From Saussurea involucrata (Eukaryota > Streptophyta > Magnoliopsida > Asterales > Asteraceae), in the NCBI GenBank assembly GCA_033807775.1, contig CM066315.1:59054820-59118819 (forward strand): a stretch of DNA of 64,000 bases. The letters run 5' to 3'. This document shows, piece by piece, positions 57,882 to 64,000 of the stretch; the first letter of the stretch is position 1, and each line of letters opens with the position of its first letter. Position numbers and translations under genes: made by a program. The notes under the pieces were generated by a model. That model saw only the letters and a program-made list of their open reading frames with translations, was not told the origin of the DNA and did not search any database.

Positions 57882-59418
57882 TATAACAACCCAAGATTTT
57901 TAAAACATTTCATTTCTTACAAATAGAACATGCAAGGTCATAAGTAGAGAATATCCCAAAATCGAGTCTCAAAATTTCCTTACATCATAACAAAATTGGT
58001 TGGCGGAAACAACCTACACAACTGGGAAATAAACTAATTTGTACTATAGTGTCGCTATACTATCAAGCCTCCTTGCTAACTTCTTGCTCACTTGCTATAG
58101 CCTTTCATCACCTGCTTTCCTGAAAATGTTTTAGTTTGAAAATGTGAGGGTTAGACCATAAGGTCTAGTGAGTCCCTCCTAACAGTTGTCAAAGCATTTA
58201 AAACAGTTTATCATTTTCAGCATAAAACATTCATAAATCTGCTCATTTAAAATCATTCACGGAATAAGGTCTGCCCCTCATAAATTGGCACCCTGAAGTC
58301 ACCCTAAGGTGACAACGAGTCAGTCTCATGCTGCCTTACAGGGTCACACCTCCCTTGGCATAAACGGGACACACCCCCCGGCACGAGCTGAAGGAACACC
58401 CCCCCCCCCCCCCCCCCGACTTAGCCAATTTACATCAAAACCAATGTATGCATACATCCCACATATAAAACTTTAAACAACTTTCATGCAGATAAAACAT
58501 TTATAAAAATAAACATGGCATTACTCATCATGTCTTGCTTTAGAAAACGCACTTAAAAGCCACACATTTTAGTTAGAAAACTCACCTGGTACGTTACTTG
58601 TTTTTCCCTACTCTGCCCCTTACTTCCAAACTGTCTACCTGAACAAGGGGTAAAAATGTATAAGCTGACTAGACAACTGTCCGGGTACTTCTCACCGGAT
58701 ACACACTTTTCCGGATGGCTTACCGGGTAAACACAACTGTCCGGATACTGCCTCTTTTCCGGACACAACTCTTTTCCGAACAACAAACATTTTCGGGCAA
58801 CTATCCGGGAACTAATACGTCCGGACACTACCGAAATGTTTACCAGACACTCACCCGGTAACATTCATCCTATGCTGTTTTCCGGATACAGCGCTGGTCG
58901 AGTTTTGGTGCTTAAAATCCCACTACATGACTCCCAAACCGAAAGATAAGGCGATACTTAACCACCTAATGTTCCATAACCAAACCCCACAAGTTTTACT
59001 AACAAACACTAGTTAAAAGATGATTAAATCTTCCTATATGGTCTCAAAAGACTTAAAACAAGAGAAACTCTCAAAACCCAACAATCATCAAACAAATCTT
59101 AAATGGAGTTATGGGTTAAGGATTACCTGCTAGATTACTTGCAAGAAACGAAATCCACTCCTAATCCTTCTTCTGATTTCAAGGCTTGTTGATTCTCTTC
59201 TTCAATTCCACAAAACTCCCACCAAGACCCCTTTTCTCCTCTTCTTCAAGAATTCAGCCGTCAAACACATACACAATCAGGAAAATTAGAATGTTGCCTA
59301 GGGTTTTGTGCCCTTTTATACCCCATCTCCTATTTACCAATCAGCCCCTCAACTTCCACTTATCAACAAAACTTAACGTAAAACATAAAACCTTCCAAAA
59401 ATGGTCTGGGTCGTTACA
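57882..59418 (-). repeat. 3' LTR of element D (1537 bp)
   Basis: Minus-strand ends TGTAACGACC..GGGTTGTTATA. The final TA instead of CA occurs in both LTRs. A canonical TATAAAA lies at 59314-59320 (minus). Intron 1 is predicted at 58639-59126 (contains TCCGGA motifs), exon 2 at 58586-58638 (53 nt) and intron 2 at 58120-58585. A 19-C run lies at 58399-58417. The hairpin AGACC-ATAA-GGTCT is at 58153-58166. Confidence 0.85.
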
Positions 59419-59489
59419 ACACTCCCCCTCAAAAGAATTCCGTCCCCGGAATTCCATTTTCAAAAAGGTGAGGGTACCTAGACTTCATA

Positions 59490-59788
59490 TATGATTCTAC
59501 TTCCTACGTTGCCTCTCGCCCCCTTATGATACCTCCACTGAACTTTTACTAGCCGAATTTCTCTATTCTTGATTTTCGGACCTTGCTGTCCACAATCTCT
59601 ATTTGTTCTTCTTCGTACGACAGTCTCTCATCGATGCTAACATTTCCTAATGGAACGGCTACATCGGTCTCGGCCAAACATCTCTTCAGATTTGACACAT
59701 GAAATGTTGGATGAACTCCTCTTACTTCTTTCGGCAAGTCTAACTTGCATGTCGTTGCTCTCACTTGCTCACTAAAGACAAAAGTCAA
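59490..59788 (-). pseudogene. Tekay integrase C-terminus / chromodomain-proximal remnant
   Basis: The minus-strand frame 59788-59549 reads LPKEVRGVHPTFHVSNLKRC, then DERLSYEEEQIEIVDSKVRK. This is the hallmark end of Tekay/Del-type polyproteins, between integrase and chromodomain. After a one-base shift, LVKVQWRYHKG follows, the start of the chromodomain-like segment. It is the only pol sequence recognised in elements A-D. Confidence 0.85.
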
Positions 59789-62700
59789 CTTCTTATCGCC
59801 TGTAATTCTTGCAAGGTCGACATTACTACAGCTTCCCTTACTTGTTCCTCATAACAGAGGCGCACGTCACACTACGAAGTCCTCCAAAATTTCATCTAGT
59901 ACCTCAAGATCGCGCACTATCTATTCAACTTTCATAACTACGATGGACACACAGACGTAGTCCACTTTACCTATCTCTCAATTCTCGAGGTTCCACAGTC
60001 TTATGTTCTCAATCCGACCACTCAGTCCTACTCGGCTGCCCCAAATCGTTCAGATGGGAAACATAACCGCACTCCATACAAGAAACTGCCCTCGACGAGT
60101 CATCACTTGCTAAAACGTGCCATCTTGCACTATTTACTTGTACCCCCCTTCGATCAATATACTTGCTTAAAACTACCTGATAAAATCAAGGCCAACCGCG
60201 CCTCCGTACACACATCGGGGCTCACAGTTTTAAACATGTCTAATTAAGGTCTCTCATACATTTATACCTCCTTAAGAGAAGAACTTGGCAGAAACTGCCC
60301 GCCACAACAGCGAGAATCTTCTACCAGGAATACTCGCTCACTGACAACTTGGCACCAGGCCAACCTTGTACATCCCGACAAGCTCGCACCCATGAGCCTC
60401 TCCTTAGTTTACCTGAAATTTCTAGATTACTTCTTCCAACCGACATTCGTCTATGCAGATCATACTCCTTTCCCGAATCACATTGGCTACAACACGTCAA
60501 CTAAATCGTACGTTCTCACCACTTCATCACTTCACACTTAACGTGTCTAATAGTAGGAAACCTCTATAATTCCTTATTTGAGTACTCACCTATCCGAATT
60601 GAACTTATCCTGAAGGCTCATAAATTTCCCACTGCTTGCCACAAGCGTCCAGTCATATAACATAACTTCGGTTACTCCCACTCAACTAGGAGAGGTAACC
60701 ACGATCATACTCTACTGTTCTCAATAGCTTACACAGAACGATCAGTTCGTTCGAACGTTTCTCACAAAGTCACTAACTTATCTCATTCAGTCGTCTTACC
60801 CACTTCTTCCTACACAAAATCATACCCAATTTCCTTCCTCAATACTCTTCCCAAAATTCGCACACTTACCAAGGACAGTCTACACAACGATGCACCTATC
60901 GGCATTACTGACAAGTCTACTACTTCCGATTTACTTACTTAATCCGACATACTGTCTTCACCTCCCCACGTTAGCGTGGAGCACTGCCACAATCATTACT
61001 CGCCCCTCTCTTCTGACAATTCCCAAGCTGCAAAAGTTTTCTCATCACTATACATAACCAAACGGTTGCACTAACATTCTAACTTAAGGCTTCCGACCAA
61101 ATCACCTCGAATTGACACCAGAGTTCGACGTCACTATACATTCTTTAAACTCCAACTTTTACTTTCTCAGACAATTCGTTTACACATAAGCAACAGCTCA
61201 CATTCTTTAAGGACTTCACATCTATTCCACCACATTCTGACTAATACATCCATCATTTTCTTTAAACTTCCAATTATCCCAAACTATGCTTACTTAGCGA
61301 CTCCTATAGTTAAAGACACTTGGTTTCTCCTTTGGGTATCTACCCACCACCACTCCGTGATGCTATCCCGAACATAATCGTATAACAACGTCAACTTACA
61401 CCCTACGTGCTCCAACAACCTGGTTAACACTCGAACACCTCATCCGAAACCCCCGAAAAGGCTTCCCTCTGATGCTTTCTCTTTCTCTAACATCACATCA
61501 CTACGACGCTAGCTGGCACATTTAACTTGGCAATTATTGCCACTACATAACTGTACATTCCTCACTCAACATCACACTGCAGACCAAAACTCTCATGGCC
61601 ATTTATACACAACTCAAACTTATCTTCAAGACCTCGCGCATAAATAACCGAGTCTATCTCGCTACGTTGTCTCTCCCCAGCTCTAGTTGAACCACAACAC
61701 CGGAATTTCTGATTAATTCTAACATACTCGTTTCTTGCTAGCTCGTTGCAATACCAAACCATTACACCGACAGGGTACATTTCCTCACAGATCGACATAA
61801 TCTATACCCTCACTTCGATTGTGCTAAATACTTCATTCTTTACGAACCATCCATCTCGTAAGTAAAACGCTTATCTAAAACAACGACCTTTCACTATCTT
61901 AACACCCCTACCAAGTGGTCCTTCACTTTCAACCTTCTTATTCGAGTCTTCGGTCTCATACACCTTACACAACTGCCGACTTTAACGTCAATAGTTGACC
62001 TGTTGATACTTCCTTGACCTATTCTTCAACAAGGGTCCCTTACTGAACCTAATCCTTCCAACATATCATAATCAAATTCACATCCCGTAGTCCTCATTCA
62101 AACTCACTCGAGAAACGTCAATATTACAAGATCACTTTAAAACTCTTATTCGGCGTCGAGGATATTTCATTCCTACCTCACCACACTACTCATAACGAGT
62201 TGCTAATACCAACACCTTGATGACTTCTAGTCATTCCCTGAACACAACCGTCCCTCGGCAACTGTATTTCCAGTCACCGCACGAGGGTACAGACCCTCAT
62301 GCAACCGACATTAAAGTCCACTTCTGACTCTTCCACTGCTCACCTCTCCTCTAGAACGCAATTACCAAAGCTACAAACATTCTCCCCTGATTTGTCTAGC
62401 ACCTCTCCACTCTAGGAGTTCTTCCTTAGCTTAAAATGTAATACTCTACGACCTATTGAGTTCATAGCCTTCATGCCTGACAACGCGATAAATGAATCAT
62501 TTCACACTTTTGAGCATTTTAAAGAAACAACACTTGAAAACAACTTGGGTACACACGACCCCAACATTCTCATAACTCCAATGCCCTGCACAACGATCTT
62601 GAGGATCATTTGCATGCAATCTTTCTGTAAAACATAATCTTGCTCAACCAAAACATGTTGTTACGACATAAATAAATATTGGATGAAAAATCTTTCCATA

Positions 62701-62898
62701 CGACAAAATTCTGAAAGCAAGTACCGACACGAAGTAAACCAGTCGGTCCTTACACTCATTTATATAACTTCAACATGTCAATACTCATTTTGGTTATAAA
62801 AGTTGTGCATTCAAACGTTTTCTTGACTTATCATGAAAAGAGTGGAATATTTTGCAAATCGTAAACCTCAAGACTTCATTGTACGATGTAAATGGATT

Positions 62899-62942
<44 letters not shown>

Positions 62943-63892
62943 AACATACGCTTGCACACGCCGACTCATATCCGATCAAATTTGATACTTACACATTTAC
63001 TTTACTTATGAAAAATTCTCATGTACACATATACGAACCCAACGCATGAAACTCCACTTGCAATTGAAGGCTATTCACTCAAACAAGGTCAATCACTTTA
63101 CTCACCCAACTTATCGTTGACATCCTACTTTCGACCAGAGGTCTCCCTCTCGGCTTGCAACGACTTGCTATACACACATTCAACGGTCCACTTACTCAAC
63201 CATTTCATACTATTTCGTTTTGATCAACTATCTCACCTTCCACTTCTACATGGTTTCATTTCACTTATTTCATTTATCCTGCAAATGGAAAGCTCGACCG
63301 AGAACCCAGGGCTCCATTGATACCTTCAAGGTTTTGACACTGTCTTTCCTTACCATCTTGACTGATCTATCCCATGATTTCTAGAATTGGGACTCTCCCG
63401 AAATAGGAGTCTTACTCAAACTCAAGCATTCTTCCTCTCCGAATCCACGAAGAGCTACCTCTAGACGACTCGTAATACTCTATACAACATTTCTTCTCCA
63501 CGATGTATACGTACATCACATCACCAGGACTCCTCAAGACACTTCCCAACAAGGGGTCTCAGTCTATCCCTCAGGGATCTTGCTGACATTCTAAAGTACT
63601 GGAACACGACATAAACACTAGCTTCTGACTACCACTTCGAAATAATAAGGCAGGTTAAGCACATACATGTACCTGTAAGTTCGCAATTACACTGGCCAGG
63701 TGGAATCTCAAACTTACCTTACATGACAGTCCTCAGTACCTTATTAGTCCTATCTCTATAATAGTGTCCTCCTAACGCATTTCTTGTATCTACAATAGTG
63801 CCCTCCTAACGCATTTCCTGATTCTCAGTTGTGATTTCTACTCCCAAGTTTAAGTTTAGGCCCGTTCGGTCACCTAAATCCCTTAAACTATG
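59789..63892 (-). other. Non-coding interior of element D
   Basis: Collinear with A-C (blocks near 62290, 62590, 62740, 63390 and the leader block near 63690). A (TA)n run lies at about 62902-62940. No credible coding frame. Confidence 0.7.
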
Positions 63893-63905
63893 GCTCTGAT
63901 ACCAA
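63893..63905 (-). promoter_or_regulatory. tRNA-iMet primer binding site of element D
   Basis: GGCTCTGATACCA on plus. It lies next to the right LTR with a 1-2 base gap, as in A and B. Confidence 0.88.
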
Positions 63906-63906
63906 C

Positions 63907-64000
63907 TATAACAACCCAAATTTTTTAAAACATTTCATTTCTTACAAATAGAACATGCAAGGTCATAAGTAGAGAATATCCCAAAATCGAGTCTCAAAAT
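63907..64000 (-). repeat. 5' LTR of element D, first 94 bp (rest outside window)
   Basis: Matches the left LTR start (TATAACAACCCAA, then shared sequence through AAAATCGAGTCTCAAAAT). Confidence 0.88.

Larger units (their letters stand above)
57882..64000 (-). mobile_element. Element D: Tekay-related LTR element (right end outside window)
   Basis: Left LTR 57882-59418, purine tract next to it, ~4.5-kb interior, primer site 63893-63905 and the start of the right LTR at 63907. It is on the minus strand, inserted in a satellite unit. Unlike A-C it keeps a recognisable end of pol, linking the clan to Tekay chromoviruses. Target duplication cannot be checked. Confidence 0.85.

Overview
This window is intergenic DNA from a flowering plant. 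I find no host gene, tRNA or rRNA. Nearly all of it is transposable elements: LTR retrotransposons with plant tRNA-iMet primer sites and TG..CA ends, an L1-like LINE whose ORF1 carries an RRM, MITE-like fragments, an AT-rich satellite and a probable Helitron end. The SIRE-type copia element with a large third ORF and the Tekay-like gypsy clan make me think of a eudicot, perhaps Asteraceae (daisy family). That placement is inference from remembered family resemblance, not proof.

Layout. 1-5248: 3' half of an Athila-like Ty3/gypsy element (gag-protease, RT/RNase H/integrase missing, structured non-coding tail, 3' LTR). It appears to have landed in the gag of a SIRE-like Ty1/copia element, whose gag end, pol, third ORF and 3' LTR fill 5249-14938. 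That copia element in turn sits in a minus-strand LINE remnant (14939-15075). 15076-18830: AT-rich DNA with MITE-like pieces. 18848-29896: an almost full-length but decayed LINE with a 17-bp target duplication, split by a 5080-bp gag-only gypsy element (19679-24758, duplication GTCCA). 30855-38370 (A) and 39737-46999 (B): two minus-strand elements with long LTRs, largely non-coding interiors and intact duplications (CTAGC, ATATC). 47136-57881: AT-rich satellite of about 370-400 bp units, holding a 5'-truncated, partly duplicated plus-strand relative (C). 57882-64000: a fourth relative (D, minus), which keeps a chromodomain-proximal pol remnant that ties the group to Tekay-type chromoviruses.

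The most interesting signal is shared by the gag-only element and A, B, C and D. Although their LTRs have diverged, all carry the same predicted leader layout inside the LTR: a GAA-rich first exon, intron 1 holding a tandem-repeat cassette, a small second exon of about 50-70 nt ending in (C/A)AG|GTGAGTT, and intron 2 with an AGACC..GGTCT hairpin that runs into a CTAAC branch-like motif before a TTTTC(C)AG acceptor. The cassette differs between families: 17-bp TCCGGA units in some, 31-bp TTTTCGCAA hairpin units in B. A second notable system is the third ORF of the copia element. It has its own TATA region, a 382-nt leader intron candidate and an 84-nt coding intron that restores the reading frame, which is plant-gene architecture inside a retrotransposon.

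All splice sites, promoters and RNA structures were read by eye and are untested.
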